Positions 51,565 to 61,213 of a stretch of DNA of 64,000 nt are shown piece after piece (the stretch's first letter is position 1; each line of letters starts with the position of its first letter). This DNA is from Anaerovibrio lipolyticus (lineage in GTDB: Bacteria > Bacillota > Negativicutes > Selenomonadales > Selenomonadaceae): NCBI RefSeq assembly GCF_021531495.1, contig NZ_JADYTY010000005.1, positions 28,952-92,951 on the forward strand. Direction: 5' to 3'. The notes under the pieces were generated by a model, which saw only the letters and a list, made by a program, of their open reading frames with translations, had not been told where the DNA came from and searched no databases. The position numbers were made by a program, and so were the translations under genes.

Positions 51565-53559
51565 TTATCTGTCCTTTAGCAGGGCCTCGTCCAAAACAGG
51601 GCCATATTTAGGCCGCCACCAGGAAATACTCCGTACAGCATCTATATAATGCTGCAGAGCCGGCTCATTGATAGGCCGTCCTTGACTGCCCTCTATCTGA
51701 ACAGGCTCCAAAGGAATCCTATCTGCCTCCCCCATAAAGTCCCTGGTTATCCAGAAGCCGTAGTTCACGCCCTGACGGTTGCTGCGGGTAAGACTGGAAC
51801 CAATAGCATAGTAGACAAAGCCCTTGGGGGCTACCATTTCAATAATCGTAGGGCCAATATCAATCTGACTGCCTGCGCTATCTGGCAGGAGGATTCCCTT
51901 GTGGACACCAGCTCCCGTTACAACGAAAGGCACTACATACCGCTCGTACATGGACGGCTGTTTGTCAATATTGTACCTATCAGCATGATCTCCCACAATC
52001 AGCACCAGACAATCTGGATATTTTTCCTTGAGGTTCTTTACAAAGCCTGCCAACTCTCTATCTGCATACCAATAATGTCCCAGCTCATTTACCAGACAAT
52101 CATCCTTGGCTGCCTCTGGAGGCAAAGCCTGCCGCAGCTTGTCGGCATCAAAGCCCTTGGCTGCTACATCCACCGTATAGGGGGAATGGTTGGATACATT
52201 GAGAATGACATTAAAGCTGGAGGTGTCAGGACTAACCTTTTGCAATACCTGGGCATAGAGATATTCATCATCACAGCCCCACACACTGCCCTCTGCCTCC
52301 TCTGGCATATCTCCCCGGCCATAGAAGTGCTGGAAGCCCTGAGCCTCTGTAAAGGCACCTATCCGCTCCCAGGTAGCAGGGCCGGCATACCAGAAATTGG
52401 TGATGTAGCCTAGCTTCTCCATCTGGGGAGCTATGGCGGTAATATAGGGCTGCTTAAAGGACTCCGGCATGGTGGTGAGATAAAGGTTGGCATCTGCCAA
52501 ACCTGTGGTCACACCAGTCAAGGCGGAAATGGTGCTGGCTCCATTAGGCAGCATGGCATTGCAATAATCTGCATCCTCTCCTGCAATAATCCCTTTCATG
52601 CCATCGGCAATGTGAAGCTGGCTGTATTTGTCCAAAAGAGGCCAGTTAGCATAGCTTTCGGATACAATCAGGAAAATCTGCTTGGGCTTGGCCACCTGGG
52701 CACCCTGAGCCTCCCGACGAAGATAATCATCTAGATTATTGCTATCCGCACTACGGCCAGCCAGCTCTCCTGCCAGCTGCTGAATCTGCTCTGCGGTAAA
52801 ATTCAGGCCATTGCAGGCCAGCATACGGTTATTCATGCGATAGCCCCGATATATAGCCTGATAATCGTCCAATATAGCCTCGTTCATAAAGCTATCCTTG
52901 GTAACGCCTACATTTTCCCATTCCAAGGCTGTTTCCCAGCCCCAGCTGCCCCCAAAGACAATCAATCTCCCCAGCACATAAAGCAACAAAGCCATAGCCG
53001 CCCCCGTGGCAATGCTTTTGTCACGGGAAGCCTTGATATATAGACTGTAAGCAGTCCTAGGCTTGGCCTCGCCCCAGGCCAGAAAATATTTCAGACCTTG
53101 CCAAAGACAAAAGGCCAAAAGCAATGCCCCTGCCAACCGCAAAGGCAGGTTAAATTCCTGCACCAGGGATATAAACAGGGCATACATATCATCATTGCCA
53201 GCATTAAAAAGAAGCTGGTGAAAACGACTGTGAAACTGACCATAATAAGGAAAGCTGGCCACAAACAAAATAGAGGTTATGGTCAGGACTATGCCGCTAA
53301 GGAGGCTCTCAACTCTACGGCTCCAAAGGCGGGACAGTATATTTATCAGTCCGGCAGGCACCGCGGTAAAGAGGGCCAAAATACCAGCGGTTTGAATGCT
53401 AAGGCGGGAACCTAGCCACAGTGTCTGCAGCAAATCCTCCCAGCCTGTATTTGGACCCCAATATTCATGCAAAACCAAGCAGAATATGAGCCTGCAAAGA
53501 GAAAGGACTGAAAGGTAATATAAAAATACCTTCAGTCCTCTATAGATACAATTCATCAT
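51565..53559 (-). CDS. LtaS/MdoB-type membrane sulfatase-fold phosphoglycerol transferase
   Basis: 664 residues. About five transmembrane helices in the first 220 residues, then an extracytoplasmic alkaline phosphatase/sulfatase-fold domain. The nucleophile is in MLPNGASTISALTG, with metal ligands in IFLIVSESYANWP, FNVILNVSNHSPYT and LVLIVGDHADRYN. The family includes lipoteichoic acid synthase and OpgB/MdoB. In a diderm Firmicute it may modify periplasmic glycans or lipids with phosphoglycerol. Its start overlaps the end of the DeoR-type regulator gene (ATGA), so the two are translated together. Confidence 0.88.
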   Translation of the reverse strand: MMNCIYRGLKVFLYYLSVLSLCRLIFCLVLHEYWGPNTGWEDLLQTLWLGSRLSIQTAGILALFTAVPAGLINILSRLWSRRVESLLSGIVLTITSILFVASFPYYGQFHSRFHQLLFNAGNDDMYALFISLVQEFNLPLRLAGALLLAFCLWQGLKYFLAWGEAKPRTAYSLYIKASRDKSIATGAAMALLLYVLGRLIVFGGSWGWETALEWENVGVTKDSFMNEAILDDYQAIYRGYRMNNRMLACNGLNFTAEQIQQLAGELAGRSADSNNLDDYLRREAQGAQVAKPKQIFLIVSESYANWPLLDKYSQLHIADGMKGIIAGEDADYCNAMLPNGASTISALTGVTTGLADANLYLTTMPESFKQPYITAIAPQMEKLGYITNFWYAGPATWERIGAFTEAQGFQHFYGRGDMPEEAEGSVWGCDDEYLYAQVLQKVSPDTSSFNVILNVSNHSPYTVDVAAKGFDADKLRQALPPEAAKDDCLVNELGHYWYADRELAGFVKNLKEKYPDCLVLIVGDHADRYNIDKQPSMYERYVVPFVVTGAGVHKGILLPDSAGSQIDIGPTIIEMVAPKGFVYYAIGSSLTRSNRQGVNYGFWITRDFMGEADRIPLEPVQIEGSQGRPINEPALQHYIDAVRSISWWRPKYGPVLDEALLKDR

Positions 53560-54323
53560 GGTACAATCAGCTGAACACCATATCTTGACAGAGCCTCACA
53601 TACCTTCTCAGATGGCATAGAGTCGGTAATCAAGCCAGAAAGGGTATCAAGGGTAGCGTAGTTGTAGTTGCCGTCAGTGCTAAGCTTTTTGGCTTCGGCT
53701 ACTACATAGGCTTTCTTACTAACCCGAATAATCTGGGCCTTATTGATACCATCCTCAATGTCATAGGTGGAAACGCTGTTTTCCATAGCATCTACGCCAA
53801 TGGCACCTACAAAGGCTACATCTGGCTTCAGGCGGGAAATGAAATCCATAGTCATACCGCCCCAGAAGCCGTCACGGCTCTTGTTAATCTTGCCGCCGGC
53901 AAATACCACCCGAATCTTAGGATGATTAGCTAGAATCAGCAGAATGTCAATCATATTGGTAACAATGGTCAGCTCACGCTGATCCTTGGCCAAAAGCTCA
54001 GCAATGGCCAGATTGCTGGTGGAAATATCCAGGAAAACCATATCTCTGTCATGAATCAGCTTAACGGCAGCATGAGCAATACGGCGCTTGGCATCCACAT
54101 CTGTGGTCTTGCGCTTGCTAATCTCGATAACATGGTTGTTTTCTCTCAGAACCACAGCACCACCATAGGTACGCTTTAGACGGCCCTGCTTTTCCAGAGA
54201 ACCCAAATCCTTACGAATACAGTCCTCGGTAACACCAAATTTCTCACTAAGCTCTTTTACCCTTACTTTGCCATCAGCATTCAGCATATTCATTATGCTT
54301 TCCTGACGTTCCTCCAAAAACAT
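53556..54323 (-). CDS. DeoR-family transcriptional regulator
   Basis: 255 residues. The N-terminal winged helix reads MFLEERQESIMNMLNADGKV then RVKELSEKFGVTEDCIRKDL, and the DeoR sensor domain has MVFLDISTSNLAIAELL, VTNMIDILL and VFAGGKINKSRDGFWG. The sensor domain binds a sugar phosphate in this family. The ATG at 54323 has AGGGAGTG upstream. It is co-translated with the sulfatase gene and probably controls it. An inverted repeat 55 bases upstream may be its operator. Confidence 0.92.
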   Translation of the reverse strand: MFLEERQESIMNMLNADGKVRVKELSEKFGVTEDCIRKDLGSLEKQGRLKRTYGGAVVLRENNHVIEISKRKTTDVDAKRRIAHAAVKLIHDRDMVFLDISTSNLAIAELLAKDQRELTIVTNMIDILLILANHPKIRVVFAGGKINKSRDGFWGGMTMDFISRLKPDVAFVGAIGVDAMENSVSTYDIEDGINKAQIIRVSKKAYVVAEAKKLSTDGNYNYATLDTLSGLITDSMPSEKVCEALSRYGVQLIVP

Positions 54324-54377
54324 AATATCACTCCCTAGTACAAAATATTTCTCTGCTTTTTTCTCTATTATTTTATT

Positions 54378-54395
54378 TTGTGCACTAATGCACAA
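54378..54395. promoter_or_regulatory. Inverted repeat upstream of the DeoR gene
   Basis: TTGTGCA-CTAA-TGCACAA, perfect 7-bp arms, in the 274-base AT-rich gap between clcA and the regulator. A candidate autoregulatory operator. Confidence 0.5.
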
Positions 54396-54597
54396 TTATT
54401 GGATTGCCATTGTTCAAATTTCATTCAATAATGTTTAATAATTCCAATTTACTATTATTCTACACGGAATATTGATTTTTATCAAGTGGAATTTTTGTTT
54501 ATTGTTTTATTAGGACTTAAAACCTAACAAATTGTATTTTCTCAAACATTCTAACAGAAATACGGTCTAACGGTCAACCCCCTGCTAAATTGAATGT

Positions 54598-55920
54598 TTA
54601 CTTGCTTTTACCCAAGGCTCTGTCCAGAAGCTCATCATAAACCGGCCGTCCCCCCGTTAAATCGGAAATTACATAGGCTGTCAGGGATACCACCAGCAAA
54701 GCCAGCATATGCTGAAAGGAGCCGGTCATTTCCAGTATCAGGATACTGCCTGTAACCGGGGATTTCACTACGGAGGAGAAATAGGCCGCCATGCCAAAGA
54801 CAATAATATCTGCATAATACATGGCTGGCAATAAGCCTGCCAGTACCAGCAGCTTGGCCAGGACAGCTCCCCCGGCCGCTCCCAGCACCAGCATAGGCAG
54901 GAAGATGCCCCCCGGCACACCAGAGCCAAAACAAATCATGGTAAAAAGAAATTTTCCTACAAATAAAAGACACAGAAAGCCAATGGTATAGTCTGTTACC
55001 ACCAGTGAATCCACCAGCAGATTGCCTCCTCCTAGAATCTCTGGCAAAACAAAGCCCAGGATGCCAGCCAAGGCCAAGGGTACAAGTGGCTTTTTCATGC
55101 CGGACAATCCCAGCCTGCTATAGGTATTCAAGGAGTATGCCAAGGCTATGTTGAAGAGTCGGCCCAGGAGTCCAATAACAATGCCTGTTGCCACCAGAAC
55201 ATCAAAAAGATTCAAAGGGAGAGGCAGAAGATATCCCATGGAAAATACCGGGGACATACCAAAAACCACCTCTGTAACAGTGGCTGCTGTAATAGAAGCG
55301 GTAATACCTGTAAGAAGAAGGGCAGGAGATATGGTTTTCTGCATTTCCTCCAAACCGAAGATAACTCCTGCCAGAGGGGCATTAAAGGCAGCAGCCAAAC
55401 CTGCCCCGGCTCCAGCAGTCATAAGGATACGACTTTCGAATCTAGTGCGACGACTGGTTTGGCTTAACCCCTGACCAACGCAGGCACCTATCTGAACGCT
55501 AGGGCCTTCCCGGCCCAGGGACATACCGGCGCCAATGGCCAGTACACCGCCAATAATCTTGGACCAGAGGACGGAAAACCATCTCATGGACATATCTCCC
55601 TGCAGAATACCCTTTATCTGGGGAATACCGCTGCCGGTGCACATAGGCTCTCTGGCTACAATCAGCTTTAGCAAATAGGCGATAATAATAAAGGAAAGAA
55701 TATATAAGGCCAGCCATTGCCATTGTCCATCAGCCAATGCTTCCCTGAGATTGTGATAAATCACAGGACGCAGTATCTCGGAGCCTGCTAAGAGATAGCG
55801 AAATACACTGATGCTGATACCTGCCCCCAGGCCTACGGCCAGTCCCTCCAGCAGCAGCCTCAGGCTGAATCTTCTTTTGTCTACTAATAGCTCTAGTAGA
55901 TTGTCAGTTTTTTTGTTCAT
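54598..55920 (-). CDS. clcA: CLC-family chloride channel/antiporter
   Basis: 440 residues with about ten hydrophobic helices. Selectivity motifs: GSGIPQIK, GREGPSVQIGA (with the gating Glu) and GVPGGIFLPMLVLGA. The gating glutamate suggests a Cl-/H+ antiporter rather than a pure channel, but I did not align the proton glutamate. The ATG at 55920 has GGAG upstream; the longer upstream frame is not coding. It stands alone between the S18 terminator and the DeoR region. Confidence 0.93.
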   Translation of the reverse strand: MNKKTDNLLELLVDKRRFSLRLLLEGLAVGLGAGISISVFRYLLAGSEILRPVIYHNLREALADGQWQWLALYILSFIIIAYLLKLIVAREPMCTGSGIPQIKGILQGDMSMRWFSVLWSKIIGGVLAIGAGMSLGREGPSVQIGACVGQGLSQTSRRTRFESRILMTAGAGAGLAAAFNAPLAGVIFGLEEMQKTISPALLLTGITASITAATVTEVVFGMSPVFSMGYLLPLPLNLFDVLVATGIVIGLLGRLFNIALAYSLNTYSRLGLSGMKKPLVPLALAGILGFVLPEILGGGNLLVDSLVVTDYTIGFLCLLFVGKFLFTMICFGSGVPGGIFLPMLVLGAAGGAVLAKLLVLAGLLPAMYYADIIVFGMAAYFSSVVKSPVTGSILILEMTGSFQHMLALLVVSLTAYVISDLTGGRPVYDELLDRALGKSK

Positions 55921-55995
55921 ATTTTCTCCGCAAAAATATTCAGGGCCAAGGGCGCCTAATTTCTCTAGTAAAATGAGACTTTTTCCATGGAAAAT

Positions 55996-56022
55996 CAAAA
56001 AGGACCTCCTTACGGAGGCCCC
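55996..56022 (-). terminator. Terminator after rpsR
   Basis: Minus strand GGGCCTCC-GTAA-GGAGGTCC followed by TTTTT. Confidence 0.85.
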
Positions 56023-56033
56023 CTCTATTTCAC

Positions 56034-56267
56034 TTACTCAGCAGTGAAAGGCAAGAGTGCAATGTTACGTGCACGCTTGATAGCAACTGTTACCTGACGC
56101 TGATGCTTAGCACAGTTACCAGAAATACGACGAGGCAAAATCTTGCCGCGTTCGGTAATATAACGACGGAGCTTTGCTACGTCCTTGTAATCAATCTGCT
56201 CTACCTTATCTACGCAGAAACTGCAAACCTTTTTACGAGGTCTTCTGCTTCTATCACGCTTGATCAA
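56034..56267 (-). CDS. rpsR: 30S ribosomal protein S18
   Basis: 77 residues with the Arg-rich N-terminus [17 protein letters not shown] (a CxxC zinc-type form), [20 protein letters not shown] and [20 protein letters not shown], the S18 RNA-binding block. It follows rpsF after 69 bases with no ssb gene between. Confidence 0.98.
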   Translation of the reverse strand: MIKRDRSRRPRKKVCSFCVDKVEQIDYKDVAKLRRYITERGKILPRRISGNCAKHQRQVTVAIKRARNIALLPFTAE

Positions 56268-56336
56268 AGTATATTCCCTCCTTCAATATGGAATATCATT
56301 CCTGTTGGAATGTCACCTTCACGAATTGTCGCGAAA

Positions 56337-56621
56337 TTAGTCCTCTGCTTTAACAATCATGTGCTTCAGCAGCTCATCAGTAATCTTCATTACACGATCA
56401 GCCTCAGCCACACATGCAGGCTCTGCTGTAACGTTCAGCAGTACATAGTAGCCCTCGGTGCAGTCCTTGATCTCATAAGCAAGACGCTTCTTGCCCCAAC
56501 GATCCTCGCTGTCAACTGTACCGCCATTGTCAGCAATCAACTTGGTGAACTTCTCAACTACAGCGTTGGTTGCTTCTTCCTCCATTGGTTTAACAATGAA
56601 TATGACTTCGTACTTTCTCAC
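56337..56621 (-). CDS. rpsF: 30S ribosomal protein S6
   Basis: 94 residues beginning (V)RKYEVIFIVKPMEEEATNAV, with RWGKKRLAYEIKDCTEGYYV. The start is the GTG at 56621, which has GGAGG seven bases upstream; the longer upstream frame is not coding. In most bacteria rpsF-ssb-rpsR form an operon; here ssb is missing from between them. A sigma-70 promoter lies 100 bases upstream. Confidence 0.97.
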   Translation of the reverse strand: MRKYEVIFIVKPMEEEATNAVVEKFTKLIADNGGTVDSEDRWGKKRLAYEIKDCTEGYYVLLNVTAEPACVAEADRVMKITDELLKHMIVKAED

Positions 56622-56720
56622 GAAATCACCTCCCTCTTTGGTCTTTGGCTCCCTCTTGCTGAAGGAGCAGAGAAAGTTTGCAAATGCAATTTGCAACTAT
56701 CTTGTCCTTTTGACTGAATG

Positions 56721-56749
56721 AGTATATCATTTATTGAAGCTTTTGGCAA
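56721..56749 (-). promoter_or_regulatory. Promoter of rpsF-rpsR
   Basis: Minus strand TTGCCA, 17-base spacer, TATACT. Confidence 0.7.
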
Positions 56750-56791
56750 GGATTTTTTTGAAAATTTGCCCCCAAAATACTCATAGATTTT

Positions 56792-58300
56792 TTAGCCCAA
56801 TACGCTAATATCCAAATGTGGGAAGCCTGTTACCATTTCCTTCACAATGGCAGTTAGCTTCTCACAGCCTCCTACATGGGTGCTTTCCATATTCATTGGC
56901 ATATTAGGATCGTGGAGGGACATACGCAGAAGTACCCAGCCTTCCCCTGGAAATACCAGACGGATTCCCTCATAGGATGGAGTTGCCATCTTAATGCCCT
57001 TGGCCTTAGCCCGCTTCTCAAACTCGGCCAATACAGACTGGCCATAGCTGCGGAAATCCTCCACATCCTTAATCTTCAAGCGATACTCTTTTTCCTCCGC
57101 TGGATGCTGCAAATCCTTAATCAAATCCGCCAGCACCTTGCCCTCGGCTTTAGCCTTGGCGGCAGCAATCAATAACTTAACAGCCAGATAAGCACCATCA
57201 TCCAAATAGTAGTTTTCGCTAAGAGCACCATGTCCAGAGGTTTCAATGGCCAATGGAGATACAGTGCCAGCCTTGTTCAGGCGAATACATTCATTGATAA
57301 CATTCTTGTAGCCCCGCATATAGCGATGATGCTTCAAATGCAGCTTGTTCTCCAAAAAGTCTGCCAGCTCATCAGAGGTCACAGAATCTGTAATAATGGT
57401 GCTGCCTGGATAGTCTGGAGCCAGAATAGCAGCCATCATGGCAATCAGGGCATTACGGCTAATCTGCTGACCATCAGGCAATACAGCACTCATGCGATCC
57501 ACATCAGTATCAAAAATAATACCCAAATCTGCATGGCTAGAGAGAACTGCTCCCTTAATGGCATCCATAGCAGCCTGGTTCTCTGGATTTGGAATATGAT
57601 TTGGGAAATGTCCATCTGGCTCCAGATAGAGACTGCCCTCAATATCAGCCCCCAGAGGAACCAGTACCTTGTTGGCAAAGAAACCACCAGCACCATTGCC
57701 GGCATCTACTACAATATGCATTCCCTTGAGAGGCTGGTCATAGTTCTCGGCTTGAATCCCCTGACGAATCTTTTCACAGAGATTCTTGGCGTAAATGTCA
57801 ATTAAATCCAGTGGCTTAGCCTGAGTCAAGTCTGCACTGCGCTCCTGCAGGCCTGCTGCAATCTCCAAAAGCTCAATGATATCTTCCTTTTCCAAACCGC
57901 CATCCTTGGTAAAGAACTTCAAGCCATTACGATTGAAAGGCAAATGGCTGGCGGTAATCATGATGGAGCCATCCATGGCAGTTTCTGGGAAAACAATGGA
58001 CATAAACATGGCTGGGGTAGATGCCATATGACAGTCATAGGCCTGAGCACCCTCTGCCAGAATCCCCTGCAGAGCAGCTTCCTTCAGGCTGGTGGCAGAC
58101 AGACGGGAATCATGGCCTATAGCCAGCTTCAATTCCCCAGCAGGACGGCCCAGCTTCTTGCTCAAAAACTTTACAAAGGCGGCGGCAATCAGATTAGCTG
58201 CCTCGGGGCGCAGGTTAACCTTTTCCCCCTCTACACCTTCTAGGGCAATGCCACGAACATCGCTGCCATTCTGCAATTTCATCAATTCTTTTTCTGTCAT
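56792..58300 (-). CDS. Phosphoglucomutase/phosphomannomutase family enzyme
   Basis: 502 residues from the ATG at 58300 (AAGGAG upstream). Motifs: NGSDVRGIA (sugar-phosphate mutase start), IGHDSRLSA, the phosphoserine loop MITASHLPFNRNGLKFF, the metal loop FDTDVDRMSAV, and ETSGHGALSENY in the sugar-binding loop. SHLP in place of the common SHNP is a minor variation. It interconverts hexose 1- and 6-phosphates. It is the last gene of a run fbp, HAD, mutase with gaps of 20 and 13 bases, suggesting sugar-phosphate metabolism. Confidence 0.93.
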   Translation of the reverse strand: MTEKELMKLQNGSDVRGIALEGVEGEKVNLRPEAANLIAAAFVKFLSKKLGRPAGELKLAIGHDSRLSATSLKEAALQGILAEGAQAYDCHMASTPAMFMSIVFPETAMDGSIMITASHLPFNRNGLKFFTKDGGLEKEDIIELLEIAAGLQERSADLTQAKPLDLIDIYAKNLCEKIRQGIQAENYDQPLKGMHIVVDAGNGAGGFFANKVLVPLGADIEGSLYLEPDGHFPNHIPNPENQAAMDAIKGAVLSSHADLGIIFDTDVDRMSAVLPDGQQISRNALIAMMAAILAPDYPGSTIITDSVTSDELADFLENKLHLKHHRYMRGYKNVINECIRLNKAGTVSPLAIETSGHGALSENYYLDDGAYLAVKLLIAAAKAKAEGKVLADLIKDLQHPAEEKEYRLKIKDVEDFRSYGQSVLAEFEKRAKAKGIKMATPSYEGIRLVFPGEGWVLLRMSLHDPNMPMNMESTHVGGCEKLTAIVKEMVTGFPHLDISVLG

Positions 58301-58313
58301 ATTATGCAACTCC

Positions 58314-58964
58314 TTATATAGATATTTCTTCATATTTATTAATAATTCTATCTGCCAAAGACAAATCCTGCTGGCCAGAATTAGGATTCCGAACAGCAAT
58401 ACACTGCATACCAGCAGCCTTGGCCGCCTTTACTCCAGAAGCAGCATCCTCCACAACGGTGCAATCAGCGGGATTTACCCCCAGCCTCTTGGCAGCCAGC
58501 AAATATATGGCTGGATCCGGCTTGGCATGCTCCACCTCATCACCTGTGGTCAAAGCATCAAAATACTCAATAATGCCAAATCTGGTTAGGACATTATTGA
58601 CCATAGGCCGAATTGAGGAAGAGCCAAGGCCTATTTTGTAGCCCTTGGCCTTCAAGCGCTGCAGCAGCTCCGGAAGTCCCGGTATGGCCTTAATGGTGGC
58701 ATCATTATTGAAAATGTCCATGTATTTCTCATGTTTTTTGCCAGCCATAACCTGCCATTCCTCCGTGAAAACATCTGGAAATCTGGCCTTCATATCCCCC
58801 CAGAAGGATTTGGAACTGCGGCCTACATATTTGTCCAGGTCAATTTCCTGGGCACTAAGGGTGATGCCATATTCCCGCAGGGTAGCCATTTTGGCTCTAG
58901 CGTGTATAGGCTCGCTGTCAATAATAACTCCATCCATGTCAAAAATAAATGCTTTGTTGTTCAT
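58314..58964 (-). CDS. HAD-superfamily hydrolase, beta-phosphoglucomutase-like
   Basis: 216 residues. HAD motifs: FIFDMDGVIIDSEP (motif I, both Asp), LGSSSIRPMV (motif II Ser), HAKPDPAIYLLAAKRLG (motif III Lys) and VVEDAASGVKAAKAAGM (motif IV). The helical cap in residues 15-85 and the VEDAxxG motif fit the beta-phosphoglucomutase/phosphatase subgroup; the substrate cannot be settled. The ATG at 58964 has AAAGGA upstream. It sits between fbp and the mutase gene. Confidence 0.9.
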   Translation of the reverse strand: MNNKAFIFDMDGVIIDSEPIHARAKMATLREYGITLSAQEIDLDKYVGRSSKSFWGDMKARFPDVFTEEWQVMAGKKHEKYMDIFNNDATIKAIPGLPELLQRLKAKGYKIGLGSSSIRPMVNNVLTRFGIIEYFDALTTGDEVEHAKPDPAIYLLAAKRLGVNPADCTVVEDAASGVKAAKAAGMQCIAVRNPNSGQQDLSLADRIINKYEEISI

Positions 58965-58984
58965 ATTTTCCTTTCTATAGTTCC

Positions 58985-60895
58985 TCACTCATCTTGGGGC
59001 TTAATGGTTCCATGCTCATAGGCCAGCAGCAGGCTGTACAAATCCGTGATTTTCTCCTGTATCACCCTGCCCTCATCTGTATCTCCTACAGAGGTGATTT
59101 TGGACTGGAGCTCAATGGTACGGGACACGGATTCAATGTCCTTGTTGTTCCGCAGAGCTTCCCTGACATCAGCCACATTTTGATGTTCCAAAAGCCTAAA
59201 GCCTCGGGAATTGTAAATCAGGGTATAACCGGAAATACCGGTTTTCTGATGATAAGCCCGACAGAAGCCACCATCTATACATAGCGCCTTGCCATTGGCC
59301 TTGATAGGGGTTTCCCCCTTGGATACCTTTACTGGCACGTGGCCGTTAATAATATGGCCATCCTTGGGATTCAGACCAAATTCCTCCAACAGCTCCTCAC
59401 AGATTTCCTCCCGGTCAATAAGCTCATAATAAGGATCGGAAGGCTCCTTCCAGGTGCTTTCATCCTCTAGGAACATGCGCTCAAAGGTGGTAAACTCCCG
59501 CCCAGAAATAGGAGAAAGCAGGCCATTCCACAGGAACCACATAAAGTCCAAGGCCTTTTGTTCCTTGGTGGCTCTGGCCTTACGGGCCATCTGATCGCAG
59601 AAATCCATATAGGACTTGCCCTTGTAAGGCCTGCCATCAAAGGAAACCTCCTTCATAGTGCCATCCCAATTCAGAGGAATACAGCCATGAAATAGCAGGT
59701 TCTGATTACAGCAGGTATAGACACTACCTTTCTTGTAGATAAATTCCACATGGCGCTGCAGCCGTTCGCTTTCAATAAAGTAGGACTTCAAATCCCCAAT
59801 AATCTGCTTTTCTTCATCCGTCAGCTCATAAGGATTCTTAGGGTCCACCGTAGGGAAATAGGCACTGCTTAGCTCATAGCGCTTGCCATTAAGGTTATAG
59901 AAGCTGGCATTATAATCCACATTCTGCAGCTGAAGACGGCTTTCCATTTTGAAATCCGGATTCCGGAGAATCAACTGTCCCTCCAGCTTGAACATTATCA
60001 TGGAAATAGCCTTTTCCGATGCCTTGAGCGGATTTTCATCGGGATATATTCGCTGGGCATACATGGTGAGAGGCCGCAGGCTAATAGCATAGCCTTTTTC
60101 CAGCACCTCGGTATTTTTGTATCGCAAACTGTTTCTTACTACCCCGGCAATACATACCTCACTGCCACTGGCAGCTCCCATCCACAAAATATCGTGGTTG
60201 CCCCACTGAATATCCAGGGAATGGTATTCCTGCACCATATCCAGGATGGTATCCGGCCGATTTCCCCGGTCAAAGAAATCCCCAATGATATGCATATGGC
60301 CCACAGCCAGACATTTTATCAGGCTGGTTAGAGCCACAATAAAATCTGACGCCCCTCCCACCTGCACAATCATATTCAGCAGTCTTTTGCTGTAAAGGAA
60401 TTGTGCTCTATCTGCCTCTGGATGGGTGTTAAACAGCTCCGTAATTACACTGCGGTAGTTTTGAGGAATAAAGCTTTTCACCTTGGTCAACGGATATTTG
60501 TAGGTCATGAGCTTGCTAACCTCCAACAGACGGGATAGATTTTCCCGATACCATTCAGGAGTATCGCGCCGCTCTGCCTCCAACTGTTGGATTTTCTCCA
60601 CAGGATAATATATCAGGGTGCAGAATTCCGCCTTTTCTTCATCTGTTAATCTGGCCCCAAAAACATAGTCTACCTTTTCCTTAATAACCCCGGAACAGTT
60701 ATTGAGAATATGGTAAAAAAGCTCATATTCACCGTGCAAATCACTGACAAAATGCTCTACTGACTTAGGCAGGCACAGGCTGGCCTGAAGATTTATTAAA
60801 TCCGCATAAACAGCCTCTTTGGTAGGATATTTTTCCGCCAACAACCGCAAATACTTTTGCTTTTGCCGCTGCATGGTATTTGCCGAATTAATCAT
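58985..60895 (-). CDS. fbp: Fructose-1,6-bisphosphatase class III
   Basis: 636 residues, typical for the large Firmicute-type FBPase. It has the metallophosphoesterase motifs VSDLHGEYELF, IIGDFFDRGNRPD, WGNHDILWMG and INGHVPVKVSKGE, and CIDGGFCRAYH near the C-terminus. It is the gluconeogenic enzyme. The ATG at 60895 with GGGAG upstream is preferred to an ATG ten codons earlier. It heads the fbp-HAD-mutase run. Confidence 0.95.
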   Translation of the reverse strand: MINSANTMQRQKQKYLRLLAEKYPTKEAVYADLINLQASLCLPKSVEHFVSDLHGEYELFYHILNNCSGVIKEKVDYVFGARLTDEEKAEFCTLIYYPVEKIQQLEAERRDTPEWYRENLSRLLEVSKLMTYKYPLTKVKSFIPQNYRSVITELFNTHPEADRAQFLYSKRLLNMIVQVGGASDFIVALTSLIKCLAVGHMHIIGDFFDRGNRPDTILDMVQEYHSLDIQWGNHDILWMGAASGSEVCIAGVVRNSLRYKNTEVLEKGYAISLRPLTMYAQRIYPDENPLKASEKAISMIMFKLEGQLILRNPDFKMESRLQLQNVDYNASFYNLNGKRYELSSAYFPTVDPKNPYELTDEEKQIIGDLKSYFIESERLQRHVEFIYKKGSVYTCCNQNLLFHGCIPLNWDGTMKEVSFDGRPYKGKSYMDFCDQMARKARATKEQKALDFMWFLWNGLLSPISGREFTTFERMFLEDESTWKEPSDPYYELIDREEICEELLEEFGLNPKDGHIINGHVPVKVSKGETPIKANGKALCIDGGFCRAYHQKTGISGYTLIYNSRGFRLLEHQNVADVREALRNNKDIESVSRTIELQSKITSVGDTDEGRVIQEKITDLYSLLLAYEHGTIKPQDE

Positions 60896-61127
60896 ACTAG
60901 CTCCCTTTCCAATTCCGGCAGTCATTAACCTCTATATACTGCTACAGAATCTTGCATAGTCAAAATACTGCTTCTCTAAATATCCGCTTCAAAAAAATTT
61001 TCTCTTCTCCTATTATAACATTTACATTGTGCAAAGAAAATGCCTCCCCCTTTCTTTCCGTAGCGAAACCTAAAGATTGATGAAATTCCCTCTTTCTTTA
61101 AATAGATACAGCCATCTTATTTTATGT

Positions 61128-61183
61128 AAAAAGAAAGTCGCTGTAGAAAGCAGAATTTTCCCTATCTGTTTCTCTACAGCGAC
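61128..61183 (-). terminator. Terminator after flagellin
   Basis: Minus strand GTCGCTGTAGA...TCTACAGCGAC, perfect 11-bp stem, followed by TTTCTTTTT. The rest of the 318-base gap to fbp shows no gene. Confidence 0.85.
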
Positions 61184-61213
61184 ATAACTTGACTATTTAA
61201 TTGTGAAAATATT

